Shown: positions 51,613 to 60,855, counted from the first letter of the stretch. The stretch: 64,000 nucleotides of DNA from Chitinophagaceae bacterium DXS (GCA_030345135.1 CP128386.1:3497677-3561676), one strand, 5' to 3'. Program-made: numbers and translations. The notes: generated by a model from the sequence alone, not told the origin.

Positions 51613-52035
51613 ATGAAAAAGCATGCTATCCTCTTTTCTTTGCTGCTGATATGCGGCACAGCCACCTTTGCACAATGCGGTAAAAAACTCCTTCTTAATT
51701 CTGTGAAAACAGAATACCTGGATTCTACCAACACACTGCAACGATCTGTAGACGAAAACACATCTATTGAAATCAGCGACTCGGAAATTACTATCAAACC
51801 CGCGGACAACACAATAACGGGTGCCGTAAAGTCTCAAACCTGTAGCTGGAGCGTACCTTATAAAGAAGGGAAAAGTGTTATTAAAACATTACTGAAAACG
51901 CAAAATGACGAACGAAGCGCTACGCTTACGATTGAAGGCAAAAATGGAGTTGTGACCATGCTTGTGGAAATGGCAGAAGATCCAAACAAGAAAATCAGGG
52001 TTACACTTACCAGGTTCGAAGAGTTTCCGGGATAA
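51613..52035 (+). CDS. Small secreted protein of unknown function
   Basis: 140 residues with a signal peptide cut near TFAQC (a lipobox-like Cys follows, but at a signal-peptidase I type site). The mature part is beta-rich: ITIKPADNTITGAVKSQTCS, SATLTIEGKNGVVTMLVEMA, KKIRVTLTRFEEF. It looks like a small lipocalin-like or beta-sandwich domain. No family is recognised. It is monocistronic and converges with the acetyltransferase gene. Confidence 0.7.
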   Translation: MKKHAILFSLLLICGTATFAQCGKKLLLNSVKTEYLDSTNTLQRSVDENTSIEISDSEITIKPADNTITGAVKSQTCSWSVPYKEGKSVIKTLLKTQNDERSATLTIEGKNGVVTMLVEMAEDPNKKIRVTLTRFEEFPG

Positions 52036-52050
52036 AAGGGCACTCCATAT

Positions 52051-52797
52051 TTATGAAAGATTCCCTTTCAGCATAAAGCCAACAATCTTCATTCCGGCTT
52101 TTATGAGGGTGGCTTTGGATGCTTTATTTTGCAGGTTACATCTTGCCGCCGGCACTTTGCCTGCCTGGTATGTAACTTTTTTCAACTCCTGTATTATATA
52201 AGCACCAAAGCCTTTTTTACGGCAGTTTTCTTTAACCTCCATGTACAGGTCTGCAAAAGGCGCGTTATAGTGCATTAGAAAGCCTCCTGTAGCAACTATT
52301 TCGTTATTCCATTCCACCACGTATTCGCCCTCGCCTTCAACATGATGCTCAAAAATTCTATCATCCGCTTTTTTTAGCCGGAAACTTGCACCAACGATGG
52401 AATGGTCAGTCAACATTCCATCTTCAAACAAAACAACCGTAGTTTTTATTTCGTGCGCAAATTCAAGCAGTGCAGCAGACGTGAAAGGATCATTACTTTG
52501 GCTTTCAATATACAGCGGGTGCGCAGTCTCGATAGCCGCCACAAAAAAGCGACTTGAAAAGCGATTATACTCCGGCAATACAAAAAACTCAAAAACAGTA
52601 TCTTTTATATTCCGGTCATCTCCGCCACACAAAGCGATATAGCCTGCCGGCATATTATCATAGCGAAACATATAAACATCTGCCCAACCACGTTCGTGAT
52701 ATGCATTGTGAATGAACTGGCAATTGATCGCCCTTAAAAACAAATTCCGTAATGAAACTGTTTCGTGTTTGGTAGTTTTAGATACTTGCACTTTCAT
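52051..52797 (-). CDS. GNAT-family N-acetyltransferase
   Basis: 248 residues. The C-terminal acetyl-CoA-binding region is recognisable: DLYMEVKENCRKKGFGAYII with the (R/Q)xxGxG-type loop KKGFG, and NLQNKASKATLIKAGMKIVG after it. The N-terminal half (GYIALCGGDDRNIKDTVFEF, FVLPEYNRF) may be a second, degenerate GNAT-like half, so the protein could be a tandem GNAT. The acetyl acceptor is unknown. Confidence 0.82.
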   Translation of the reverse strand: MKVQVSKTTKHETVSLRNLFLRAINCQFIHNAYHERGWADVYMFRYDNMPAGYIALCGGDDRNIKDTVFEFFVLPEYNRFSSRFFVAAIETAHPLYIESQSNDPFTSAALLEFAHEIKTTVVLFEDGMLTDHSIVGASFRLKKADDRIFEHHVEGEGEYVVEWNNEIVATGGFLMHYNAPFADLYMEVKENCRKKGFGAYIIQELKKVTYQAGKVPAARCNLQNKASKATLIKAGMKIVGFMLKGNLS

Positions 52798-52848
52798 ACT
52801 GAGGGACTTTACGTATTGTGGCTATTTTAGAGAATGTGAGTCGCGCTA

Positions 52849-53062
52849 AAGTACGATTTACGAAGCCTGCCCGTATGAAACATTCAGGCGGGTACGAAGT
52901 ACTTAATTCCAAGACCCTACGGCTTTTTAACATACAATCGGATGTCATGCTTTCAATAAATATGAGTCCACACTAAGTACGATTTACAAAGGCTTGCTAT
53001 TCTAACATCTGGTTAAAAGAGTAATATTGGAGATAGCCGGCAATCGCATGTCATGCCTTCAA
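52849..53062. repeat. Imperfect duplication carrying a copy of the next gene's 3' end
   Basis: AAGTACGATTTAC is found at 52849 and 52975, and CAATCGGATGTCATGCTTTC (52935) is repeated as CAATCGCATGTCATGCCTTC (53041), where it covers the stop codon of the minus-strand gene at 53051. The region thus looks like a worn tandem duplication of about 105-125 bp. Confidence 0.6.
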
Positions 53063-53482
53063 CAGCAATTTCTTAAACTTCTCCAGTTCTTTAACTTCGG
53101 TACTATTCAGCGTTTCGTTGTTATCGTATTTTGATTTTAAAAAAAGAACCCGCTTGTGCTGGGGATACTTCGCAAGGATTTCACTGATCAAAGAACCTGC
53201 ATATTCATCTTTCACAAACATTGGAGCTGCTTCCACTACCTCCGATTTAAAACGGTTGGGCATCTTCAAAATGGTGGCTTCCAACGTGGCCAGCCAGTTC
53301 GGCGGCAGATCCTTTACTTTTTGTGCTTTTAAAAAAAGCCCCTGCAATTGCTTTTTACTCAGACTTCCACGTTCCTCGTACTGGTGCCATAGGCTTTGTA
53401 TAAATATGGCATCCGGAAAAGCTTTATAGCATGCTTCCAGTATTTTATCAATTATGTCCAGGCCGGCCTTTTTCTTCTGCAT
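53051..53482 (-). CDS. Hypothetical protein, helical
   Basis: 143 residues with no signal. It is Lys-rich and helical: LDIIDKILEACYKAFPDAIF, IQSLWHQYEERGSLSKKQLQ, LISEILAKYPQHKRVLFLKS. I do not recognise the family; it reads like a small cytoplasmic Bacteroidota-specific protein. An exact TTTG/TAnnTTTG promoter stands directly upstream, which supports that it is expressed. Its last codons are repeated in the intergenic region beyond its stop. Confidence 0.7.
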   Translation of the reverse strand: MQKKKAGLDIIDKILEACYKAFPDAIFIQSLWHQYEERGSLSKKQLQGLFLKAQKVKDLPPNWLATLEATILKMPNRFKSEVVEAAPMFVKDEYAGSLISEILAKYPQHKRVLFLKSKYDNNETLNSTEVKELEKFKKLLLKA

Positions 53483-53505
53483 CCCTTGTATTCGTTTACT
53501 TCACC

Positions 53506-53537
53506 CAAAGGTAAAAGCCCTCACTATCCATTGCAAA
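53506..53537 (-). promoter_or_regulatory. Bacteroidota-type promoter of the 53.4-kb hypothetical gene
   Basis: On the minus strand TTTG (53537-53534), a 20-bp spacer and TACCTTTG (53513-53506) match the phylum consensus exactly, 23 bp before the start codon. Confidence 0.75.
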
Positions 53538-53629
53538 TTGCAGCCAATAAAGTTTTACTGAATTAAATACAAAGTGAAAAATAGCATCTGCTTAATACCG
53601 ATTTTTAGTTTAATAGCTTAAATTTATTC

Positions 53630-54364
53630 ATGCCAACTACTTTTGTCATCGGCGATGTACACGGCGGGCTGAGGGCCCTGGAACAGGTGCTTAATATTGT
53701 TCCGGTATTCGAAGGAGATCTGTTGATATTCCTTGGCGATTATGTAGATGGATGGTCCCAATCTGCCCAAACAATCGATTATCTTATTCAACTTTCAACC
53801 ACACACAATTGTGTATTTATTAAAGGTAATCATGATGTCTGGTGCGAAAAATGGCTGCTTGGCGAACCGCCCGATCCCAACTGGATGGCACACAATGGCG
53901 GGCTGACGATAAAAAGCTATCTTAATTATAGTAAAACGCAACAACAGGAGCATGCAGCTTTTTTTCAGCAAATGAAGCTTTACTATGTAGATGACAAGAA
54001 CAGGCTGTTTGTTCATGCAGGATTTACTTCTATGCATGGCCCGGAAAAAGAAAGAGACCAGTCCAATTTTTATTGGGACAGAAGTCTTTGGGAAGTAGCG
54101 CTGGCAACCGGCAACTGTGTTCCTGAACAATCGAAGTATTATCCTAAAAGACTGTTGCTGTATGATGAGATCTTTATAGGGCACACACCAACAATTAACT
54201 ATGATACGGATAAGCCCATCCACGCATCCAATCTCTGGAACATTGATACAGGTGCTGCTTTTTACGGCAAGCTGACAGTGATGGATGTAAATTCAAAAAT
54301 TTATTGGCAGAGCGACACAGTAAGAGATCTGTATCCGGGTGAAACAGGAAGAAATGTGAGATAA
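53630..54364 (+). CDS. PPP-type metallophosphatase (serine/threonine phosphatase or ApaH-like)
   Basis: 244 cytoplasmic residues with the complete phosphoesterase signature: VIGDVHGGLRALEQVL, IFLGDYVDGWSQS, FIKGNHDVWCE, LFVHAGFTS and FIGHTPTINY. These two-metal centres act on phosphoproteins or dinucleoside polyphosphates; the choice cannot be made from sequence alone. It stands 44 bp before the SDR gene on the same strand. Confidence 0.9.
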   Translation: MPTTFVIGDVHGGLRALEQVLNIVPVFEGDLLIFLGDYVDGWSQSAQTIDYLIQLSTTHNCVFIKGNHDVWCEKWLLGEPPDPNWMAHNGGLTIKSYLNYSKTQQQEHAAFFQQMKLYYVDDKNRLFVHAGFTSMHGPEKERDQSNFYWDRSLWEVALATGNCVPEQSKYYPKRLLLYDEIFIGHTPTINYDTDKPIHASNLWNIDTGAAFYGKLTVMDVNSKIYWQSDTVRDLYPGETGRNVR

Positions 54365-54407
54365 CATGCGTGAAACATTAACCAGTTAAACACATCCAAA
54401 AAACGAT

Positions 54408-55154
54408 ATGCTTATAGACTTCAACAACCAGGCAGGCATTATTACCGGCGCAGCATCTGGCCTGGGAACCGCCATTGCCGAACGACTGGCCACCTACAAT
54501 ATGCGACTCGCTTTGTTTGATAAAGACAAAGGAGCGCTACAGGCTTTGAAGAATGAACTTCCCTCCTGCTGCGAAGCATTTCCATTAGATATTACCAACG
54601 AAAAAGAAGTTCAGGAAGCAGTAAACGCTGCGGCCGGAATTTTTGGAAAAATTGATATACTCGTAAACAGTGCAGGCATCACCGGCAAAACAAATGTAAA
54701 GAGCCATGAAGTTGATACGGATAATCTTCAGCAAGTGTTCAACGTTAACTTCATGGGGAGCTACTATACGTCTAAATATGTGCTGCCGTGGATGCTGAAA
54801 AACAATTATGGCCGTATACTTCATATTGCTTCAATCGCAGGAAAGGAAGGCAATGTCGGCATGCTTGCGTATTCTGCATCTAAGGCTGCGGTTATCGGCA
54901 TGACCAAAGTGCAGGGCAAAGAGTATGCAGAGACAGGCATTACCATCAACGCAATAGCGCCTGCCGTTATAAACACGCATCTTGTAGAAATGATGCCTGC
55001 TGAACAGGTGAAATATATGACGGACAAAATTCCCATGAAACGTTGTGGCACACTGGAAGAACTGGTTGATATGGCTTCTTATATTCTTTCTCCCAATAAC
55101 AGTTTTACCACGGGCTTTACGTTTGATTTATCCGGAGGAAGAGCGACGTATTAG
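54408..55154 (+). CDS. Short-chain dehydrogenase/reductase (FabG-like)
   Basis: 248 residues, a classical SDR. Cofactor loop TGAASGLGTAIAERL, NSAGITG, catalytic Tyr-Lys in LAYSASKAAVIGMTK with the Ser in HIASIAGKEG, and the C-terminal GFTFDLSGGR. It would reduce or oxidise an acyl, sugar or ketone substrate with NAD(P)H. A hydroxyacyl-CoA dehydrogenase gene lies downstream beyond the repeat region, so a shared pathway is plausible (for example a branched or aromatic acid breakdown). Confidence 0.93.
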   Translation: MLIDFNNQAGIITGAASGLGTAIAERLATYNMRLALFDKDKGALQALKNELPSCCEAFPLDITNEKEVQEAVNAAAGIFGKIDILVNSAGITGKTNVKSHEVDTDNLQQVFNVNFMGSYYTSKYVLPWMLKNNYGRILHIASIAGKEGNVGMLAYSASKAAVIGMTKVQGKEYAETGITINAIAPAVINTHLVEMMPAEQVKYMTDKIPMKRCGTLEELVDMASYILSPNNSFTTGFTFDLSGGRATY

Positions 55155-55164
55155 TGGAAAGTTG

Positions 55165-55525
55165 AAAATTGAGAATGTGCGAATATGCAAATGTGCAAAT
55201 GTGCGGATTTGCAAATGAAAGGGCGAAGATTGGGAAGCTGACAAAAAATTAAAGAAATCAGTGATCAAAAAATCAGACATCAGACATAATAAAATCGATA
55301 TGCAAATATGCGGATGAGAAAATGTGCAAAATGAAAAGCATAGTGTACCCAAAAGCTGACAAAAAATTAAAGAAATCAGAGATCAAAAAATCAGACATCA
55401 GACATAAATCGATATGCAAATGTGCGAATGAGAAAATGTGCAAATGAAAAGCACAGTGCACCGGAAAGCTGACAAAAAATTAAAGAAATCAGAGATCAAA
55501 AAATCAGACATCAGAGATCTGCTAA
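55165..55525. repeat. Tandem ~115-bp repeat upstream of the hydroxyacyl-CoA dehydrogenase gene
   Basis: Three copies of a unit starting AGCTGACAAAAAATTAAAG begin at 55236, 55354 and 55467 (periods 118 and 113). Each holds AAAGAAATCAG(A/T)GATC, AAATCAGACATCAGACAT and, in the first two, ATCGATATGCAAAT(A/G)TGCG. Shorter CAAATGTGC words precede them. The third copy ends just before the start codon. One reading frame runs through the last copy in frame with the gene, which can mislead start prediction. Confidence 0.85.
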
Positions 55526-55536
55526 ATTCTATTGCT

Positions 55537-56526
55537 ATGAGTAACGAAACAAACGAAATAACTGTTGGCGTTGTGGGTTTGGGATTAATGGGTTGCAGTA
55601 TTACTGCCTGTCTGCTGATGGCAGGGCATAATGTTGTGGCAGTGGCGCCTGTAAGTGCTGATCTTTTACATGCTGAAAACAGGATCAAAGAACATTTAAG
55701 AAAATCACAGGAAGAAGGGCTGACAATGAAGTCACCAGATTTCTATTTTAAGCATCTGGTAATAACAGAAGATTATTCAGCACTACACGATTGCAAGCTG
55801 GTAATTGAATGTACACTGGAAAATCTTGAGATTAAAAAAAACGTTTACGCAAAGGTCGAGTCCGTTATAAGTCCGCAAGCAATACTCGTAAGCAATACTT
55901 CTGCCATACCTATCAGCATATTGCAGCAACAAACAAAACATCCTGACAGATTTTTTGGATTACACTGGGCTGAGCCTTCACATACAACCAGGTTTCTGGA
56001 AGTTATTTGTGGCGAACAGAGTGATATTACAAAAGGAGAATACCTGTATGAATTGTCTCACAAATGGGGCAAGGAGCCTACGCTGGTTCGCAAAGACATC
56101 AGGGGATTTATTACCAACCGGCTTATGTATGCGTTATACAGAGAAGCCTTCTACCTGGTTGAAAACGGCTATGCAACTGTTGAAGATGTAGACAGGGCCT
56201 GCCGCAACAATGCAGGCTACTGGATGACACTCGTTGGTGCATTCAGGTGGATGGATTTAACAGGTGTACAAGCTTATCACAACGTAATGAAAGATCTTTT
56301 TCCTACACTTAGCAATTCAACCGATGTTCCAAAATTAATTGATGATATTGTTAAAGATGGAGGCCGCGGCGTGGCAAATGCAAAAGGATTTTACAATTAC
56401 ACGGAAGAAGAAGCCAGGCTTTGGGAACAGACTTTTACCGAATTTAGTTATGAGATAAGAAAACTCGCCTTAAAATATCCGGCGGATGTAGTAAAAAAGA
56501 AATTGGCTGAAAAAGAAAAGAGTTAA
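55537..56526 (+). CDS. 3-hydroxyacyl-CoA dehydrogenase family protein
   Basis: 329 residues from ATG 55537; upstream in-frame starts would translate the tandem repeat. NAD-binding start TVGVVGLGLMGCSITACLLM with AGHNVVAVAP, catalytic-loop region LVIECTLENLEIKKNVYAKV, SNTSAIPISILQQ, FFGLHWAEPSHTTRFLEVI, and C-terminal dimer domain DIRGFITNRLMYALYREAFY. Such enzymes oxidise 3-hydroxyacyl-CoA or act as gulonate/carnitine dehydrogenases; the single-domain form with His-to-Trp context (LHWAEP) suggests a carnitine or sugar-acid type relative. Specificity is open. Confidence 0.9.
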   Translation: MSNETNEITVGVVGLGLMGCSITACLLMAGHNVVAVAPVSADLLHAENRIKEHLRKSQEEGLTMKSPDFYFKHLVITEDYSALHDCKLVIECTLENLEIKKNVYAKVESVISPQAILVSNTSAIPISILQQQTKHPDRFFGLHWAEPSHTTRFLEVICGEQSDITKGEYLYELSHKWGKEPTLVRKDIRGFITNRLMYALYREAFYLVENGYATVEDVDRACRNNAGYWMTLVGAFRWMDLTGVQAYHNVMKDLFPTLSNSTDVPKLIDDIVKDGGRGVANAKGFYNYTEEEARLWEQTFTEFSYEIRKLALKYPADVVKKKLAEKEKS

Positions 56527-56634
56527 CACGACCAACATCCGTTTACCAAATGAACCACTTTCTACCCGTGTAATTGTTAATGAAGGCAGCGTTTAATTAT
56601 ACTGCCGTATTTTTAATCATTCAATTCTGCGAAC

Positions 56635-56946
56635 ATGTCAAATAATTTACAACAAACGCCATTCTCCATTCTAAACAACAAAGAGAATATGCGTTTTGAA
56701 ATACATGTAGAAGACGAGGTTGCTTACCTTGAATATCGCATGTACAAAAAGGATATCGCCTTTATGCACACTTTTGTTCCTGAAAAACTGGGTGGTAGAG
56801 GATTGGCATCTTCATTAGCCATATATGCCTTTGCTTATGCGAAAGAACACAATCTGCCGGTGATGGTTTATTGCCCCTATGTTGCCGGCTTCATAAAAAA
56901 ATATCCCGAATACAAGGTTCAGTTAGATCCACAATATTATCATTGA
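56635..56946 (+). CDS. Small GNAT-like N-acetyltransferase (YjdJ type)
   Basis: 103 residues. FEIHVEDEVAYLEYRMYKKD, FMHTFVPEKLGGRGLASSLA with the acetyl-CoA loop GGRGLA, and the end LPVMVYCPYVAGFIKKYPEY are the marks of the short YjdJ/GTLF3B group. Cytoplasmic; the acceptor is unknown. It is monocistronic. Confidence 0.9.
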   Translation: MSNNLQQTPFSILNNKENMRFEIHVEDEVAYLEYRMYKKDIAFMHTFVPEKLGGRGLASSLAIYAFAYAKEHNLPVMVYCPYVAGFIKKYPEYKVQLDPQYYH

Positions 56947-57062
56947 CCACCTTCGGCATTTTAATAGAGCAACAGCCCCTTTAAACAAAAAGCCAGTAAC
57001 GGTTGTTTAGTCCTTTAATTGCTGCAATTCACTCATTTAATCACAATTGCACGAGGCTATCA

Positions 57063-58745
57063 ATGGACTGGCTGATTCAAACACTTCGTCATTATCCTGA
57101 ACTGGCAGTGTTCTTAACACTTGCAGTTGGTTTTGCTGTTGGCAAGCTGAACTTCGGCGGATTTCATCTTGGTCCCGTAACAGGGGTTCTTTTAGCGGGC
57201 ATTTTGGTGGGTCAGTTAAACATAAAAGTCTCTGCAAATGTGGAGTCTGTTTTCTTTTTGCTTTTTCTATTCTCGGTTGGCTATGGAGTGGGTCCGCAAT
57301 TTTTCGAGGGCCTTAAGAAAAATGGGCTGTCACAAGCATTGTTTTCTTTGATTTTATGTAGCCTCAGTTTAGCTACGGCTTACGTGCTCTCACTCATCCT
57401 GTCCTTCGATGCAGGAACAGGAGCCGGACTGCTTGCCGGCGCAAATACGAGCTCTACGATAATAGGCGTTTCTGTAGATACCATTGATCAGTTGAATTTG
57501 GCTGATGATCAAAAACAAATACTACTCAACCACGTACCTGTGGCTTACGCAGTCACTTATATTTTTGGTACAGCCGGAGTGGCCTGGTTTCTTGCTGTAG
57601 TAGCTCCTAAAATGCTTGGCGGCAATGTTAAAGAAAGATGTAAGGAGCTTGAAGCAAGCATGGAAGAAAAAGATGAGAATATTAAGTCAGCATACGATCG
57701 TGTTGCATTCAGGGCATTTCATGTAGAAAAAGAATGGTTTGCAGGAGGAAAAACAGCAAAAGAGTTGGAGCAATTCATGACTGAACGACACAAATATCTC
57801 CATGTGCTGAGCCTTCGACATGAAGGTGCAATTGTCGATGTAAACCCCGGAACAATTATCAAGCCCAATGATATTGTTGCTATGGGCGGCCAACGCAGCT
57901 TTATTATTGGAGCAGAAGAATTTATCGGCGATGAAATGGCGGATGCCGAGTTGCTCAATTTCCCGGTTGAATCACGTCGCGTGATCGTTACGAACAGCGC
58001 CCGTTCCGGACAAACCTTAATCTCAATAAGGCGGTTGGACTTTATCCATGGAATAAGCATCAGGAACCTGGAAAGAGGCGGGATTGACATGCCGTTGAAA
58101 GCTGCATTTCGTATTGAAAAAGGCGACATTCTTGAAATGGTCGGCTCAAAAAAAGAGCTTGATGTTGTTACTGACTATTTAGGTTTTGCAGAAAAAAAAG
58201 GAAACGAATCAGACATCATTTTCATAGCACTGGGCATTGTATTGGGCGGACTTCTTGGCGCATTAGCCGTTCGCATAAAGCATGTACCGTTAAGTCTGAG
58301 TACAAGTGGTGGCGCATTAATTTCCGGGTTATTACTCGGTTGGTTACGATCAAGAAAAAAACTCTTCGGCTATATACCTACGCCTTCGCAATGGCTCATG
58401 CGCACATTGGGACTGAATGTTTTTATCGCAGTTGTTGGTATAAGAGCAAGCCATGGGTTTGTTGAAGGATTAAAAGAACTCGGCCTTTCGTTATTTCTTG
58501 CAGGCATTGTTGTGAGTATGGTTCCCATGATCGTTGGCGTATTGCTCGGACGCTATGTGTTCAAATTTCACCCTGCTATTACTTTAGGCGCATGTGCAGG
58601 CGCACACAACGAATCTGCTGCATTGGGTGCGGTACAGGATGCTATGGATAGTAAAGTACCTGCTCTTGGTTATACAGTTACCTATGCCGTTGCTTGTATG
58701 TTGCTGGCAACATACGGCGTAATAATGGTGGCACTGTTACAATAA
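57063..58745 (+). CDS. AspT/YidE/YbjL-type duplicated transporter with TrkA_C domains
   Basis: 560 residues from ATG 57063 (MDWLIQTLRHYPELAVFLTL). Two membrane halves, each with the duplication motif (LGPVTGVLLAGILVGQLN in the first, and the later TLGACAGAHNESAALGAVQD), flank a cytoplasmic region with two RCK-C/TrkA_C-like parts (HVLSLRHEGAIVDVNPGTII, and ISIRNLERGGIDMPLKAAFR). The family includes the aspartate:alanine exchanger AspT. Substrate unknown. The word-like repeat follows the stop codon. Confidence 0.9.
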   Translation: MDWLIQTLRHYPELAVFLTLAVGFAVGKLNFGGFHLGPVTGVLLAGILVGQLNIKVSANVESVFFLLFLFSVGYGVGPQFFEGLKKNGLSQALFSLILCSLSLATAYVLSLILSFDAGTGAGLLAGANTSSTIIGVSVDTIDQLNLADDQKQILLNHVPVAYAVTYIFGTAGVAWFLAVVAPKMLGGNVKERCKELEASMEEKDENIKSAYDRVAFRAFHVEKEWFAGGKTAKELEQFMTERHKYLHVLSLRHEGAIVDVNPGTIIKPNDIVAMGGQRSFIIGAEEFIGDEMADAELLNFPVESRRVIVTNSARSGQTLISIRRLDFIHGISIRNLERGGIDMPLKAAFRIEKGDILEMVGSKKELDVVTDYLGFAEKKGNESDIIFIALGIVLGGLLGALAVRIKHVPLSLSTSGGALISGLLLGWLRSRKKLFGYIPTPSQWLMRTLGLNVFIAVVGIRASHGFVEGLKELGLSLFLAGIVVSMVPMIVGVLLGRYVFKFHPAITLGACAGAHNESAALGAVQDAMDSKVPALGYTVTYAVACMLLATYGVIMVALLQ

Positions 58746-58781
58746 AAACGCCCAACGTTTTAACGGACATGGCTTTGCATG

Positions 58782-58824
58782 CCTCTGTGCAACTCAGTGC
58801 CTCTCCGTGAAGCTCTGTGTAATT
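58782..58824. repeat. CTCTGTG-type intergenic repeat, copy 2
   Basis: CCTCTGTGCAACTCAGTG, CTCTCCGTGAAG and CTCTGTGTAATT: the second copy of the repeat seen at 42153-42245. Confidence 0.6.
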
Positions 58825-58862
58825 GTATTTTTTTATTCCATGGACCGAAGACCAGCAGTTAA

Positions 58863-59951
58863 TTATCCTTCACTAAAACTCGTCATTACCGGCATCTCCA
58901 AAAACTTACCAAACCGCTTTGATGCGGTTAAAATCTTCTTCTTTACAACTTCACTTGTATCACCGAACATGGCAAAATCAATATTCACTTTTTGCTTTTG
59001 AAAAGTCCGTTTCCAAACGCCGGCTACTTTACCATTTACAAGAACTGTATTATTAAAAATGCCGTTGCCCAATCCCATCACAGCTTTTACATGCTGCGGA
59101 TGCAATACTGCACTTCTATCTTTATAAGCAACGATATATTCGTCAAATCCGGCCAAAAGAAATACTGCGGTTGATGTTTTGGGCAGTGCGGAATGCTCCT
59201 TCGGCATCCAATACAATTGTTCTTTTATTTTTACGCTTTGCAATTTTGAACCGCTCATTTCCAGGCCTCGTTTCACATCTGTTAATGTAAGTCCGGACCA
59301 CCAGGCAAAATCCTGCATCGTGGCCGGACCGTGGCTGCCGAAATACCGCAGCGTCAATTTTTTTAAAGCCTCGTCATATTCCAATAACTCAGCCGGCTTA
59401 ACCCATTCTTCTAATAACGTATGCGTATACTCTTTTCCCCGTCTTGGTCCAAAACAAATCAATCGCTCATAAGAAGCGTGCAATAACATAAAGGTTATCC
59501 GCATATCGTTCGTCGCAATCTTCTTCTTTTGCAAGGCAGTGGCAATTTCTTTTCTTGTCAGTTGCTTACCATCAATCAGCGTTTCTTCAATTATCTTCTT
59601 GCTTTTATTCAGGGTTTTCTTATCCAGTTCAAGTTTCCTGAAATGCGTTCCCATAATTCCTTCCAGTCTTGGGGAAAGAAAGCTCAACATCCAGTAAATA
59701 TCACTTCGAGATAAGAAATGCAGCGTGCCCCGCATCGCCCAGGTTCTTATAATTTCTTTATCCGAAATAGCCTTTTCTATATCGGCATCGGTAGTTCCCG
59801 GCAGTCTTGAAGCAACGGACCATTTTGCGCCTGAATAATCCTGCGCCTGAACTGCGCCCAACCATTCAACCACTTCGCGCGGCTGCGTCATTTCAGTACT
59901 TGAAATTTGCTGATTATCCAGGCGTACGCTTATCAAGTCGGTTATAGTCAT
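58863..59951 (-). CDS. Winged-helix DNA-binding domain protein (HTH_42 family)
   Basis: 362 residues. EVVEWLGAVQAQDYSGAKWS, IIRTWAMRGTLHFLSRSDIY, the later RKEIATALQKKKIATNDMRI, LRYFGSHGPATMQDFAWWSG and AGFDEYIVAYKDR match the HTH_42 (AlkX/YcaQ-like) family. Known relatives include DNA glycosylases that unhook crosslinks, so repair of alkylated or crosslinked DNA is possible. The catalytic QxQ-type motif of YcaQ appears as AVQAQD. Single gene. Confidence 0.9.
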   Translation of the reverse strand: MTITDLISVRLDNQQISSTEMTQPREVVEWLGAVQAQDYSGAKWSVASRLPGTTDADIEKAISDKEIIRTWAMRGTLHFLSRSDIYWMLSFLSPRLEGIMGTHFRKLELDKKTLNKSKKIIEETLIDGKQLTRKEIATALQKKKIATNDMRITFMLLHASYERLICFGPRRGKEYTHTLLEEWVKPAELLEYDEALKKLTLRYFGSHGPATMQDFAWWSGLTLTDVKRGLEMSGSKLQSVKIKEQLYWMPKEHSALPKTSTAVFLLAGFDEYIVAYKDRSAVLHPQHVKAVMGLGNGIFNNTVLVNGKVAGVWKRTFQKQKVNIDFAMFGDTSEVVKKKILTASKRFGKFLEMPVMTSFSEG

Positions 59952-60112
59952 GAAAATTATTTAAGTCATTTGATTGATCATCGAAACAAAATAAACAAGC
60001 GATTGTGACAACGTTATGTCAGCAAGAAAAATACTATTTAATGCTGCAAGTCCCCAACAAAAAATATTAACTTGTACAAAACGAACAGGTTTCTAATCAT
60101 ACAAACATTGCT

Positions 60113-60520
60113 ATGGCCGGTTATTCATCAACACCATTAGCCAAAAAGCTGGGCATAAAAGAGCACGATCACATTGCCGTAATTAACCAGCCGGAATATT
60201 ATTTTTCCTTGTTTTCGGACCTGCCTTCAAGTATAGAACTCGTAACAGACAGCAAGGTCAGGAAGAACCTGATTCATTATTTTACTAATCAGACAAATAG
60301 CTATATAAAAGATCTGCCGAAGTTAAAAAAGCAAATCGAGCAGAATGGAATGATCTGGATCTCCTGGCCCAAAAAATCATCTAATATAGAGACTGATCTC
60401 AATGAAAATATTATCCGCAATTTTGCCCTGAAAAACGGATTGGTGGACGTAAAAGTTTGTGCAGTGGATGATATCTGGTCAGGACTTAAACTTGTGATTC
60501 CCGTAAAAGACAGAATATGA
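60113..60520 (+). CDS. DUF3052 family protein
   Basis: 135 residues: MAGYSSTPLAKKLGIKEHDH start, QPEYYFSLFSDLPSSIELVT, MIWISWPKKSSNIETDLNEN and LVDVKVCAVDDIWSGLKLVI. These are the standard features of DUF3052, small cytoplasmic proteins of unknown role found across Bacteria. The next gene overlaps it by 4 bp. Confidence 0.9.
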   Translation: MAGYSSTPLAKKLGIKEHDHIAVINQPEYYFSLFSDLPSSIELVTDSKVRKNLIHYFTNQTNSYIKDLPKLKKQIEQNGMIWISWPKKSSNIETDLNENIIRNFALKNGLVDVKVCAVDDIWSGLKLVIPVKDRI

Positions 60521-60855
60521 TCTCGATAACCAAAGCAAGACAACTGGCACTCGCCTTCGAGGAAGCAGAAGAACTGCCGCACTTTGAGAAAGCTTCTTTC
60601 AGGGTTCGTAAAAAGATCTTTGCCACACTCGATGAAAAGAAGAATCAGTTAGTGATCAAACTGTCGCAGGTTGACCAGTCTGTGTTCCATGACTGGAACA
60701 GTGAAATAATCTTCCCTGTACCGGGCGGCTGGGGAAGACAGGGTTGGACAATTATTGATCTGAAAAAAGTGCCGGTCTCCGTGTTTAAAGATGCACTTTC
60801 TCTTTCCTATTGCCAAACAGCACCTGCCCAACTTGCAGCCAAATATTTAAAATGA
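60517..60855 (+). CDS. MmcQ/YjbR family DNA-binding-like protein
   Basis: 112 residues overlapping the DUF3052 gene by 4 bp. ARQLALAFEEAEELPHFEKA, SFRVRKKIFATLDEKKNQLV, VIKLSQVDQSVF and GGWGRQGWTIIDLKKVPVSV are typical of the YjbR (CyaY-like fold) family. The two are translationally coupled. Function unknown, though some relatives bind DNA. Confidence 0.92.
   Translation: MISITKARQLALAFEEAEELPHFEKASFRVRKKIFATLDEKKNQLVIKLSQVDQSVFHDWNSEIIFPVPGGWGRQGWTIIDLKKVPVSVFKDALSLSYCQTAPAQLAAKYLK

Noticed and set aside
55236-55525. The three tandem units as a CRISPR array
   Set aside because: Units are ~115 bp and adjacent, with no spacers of regular length and no cas genes nearby.
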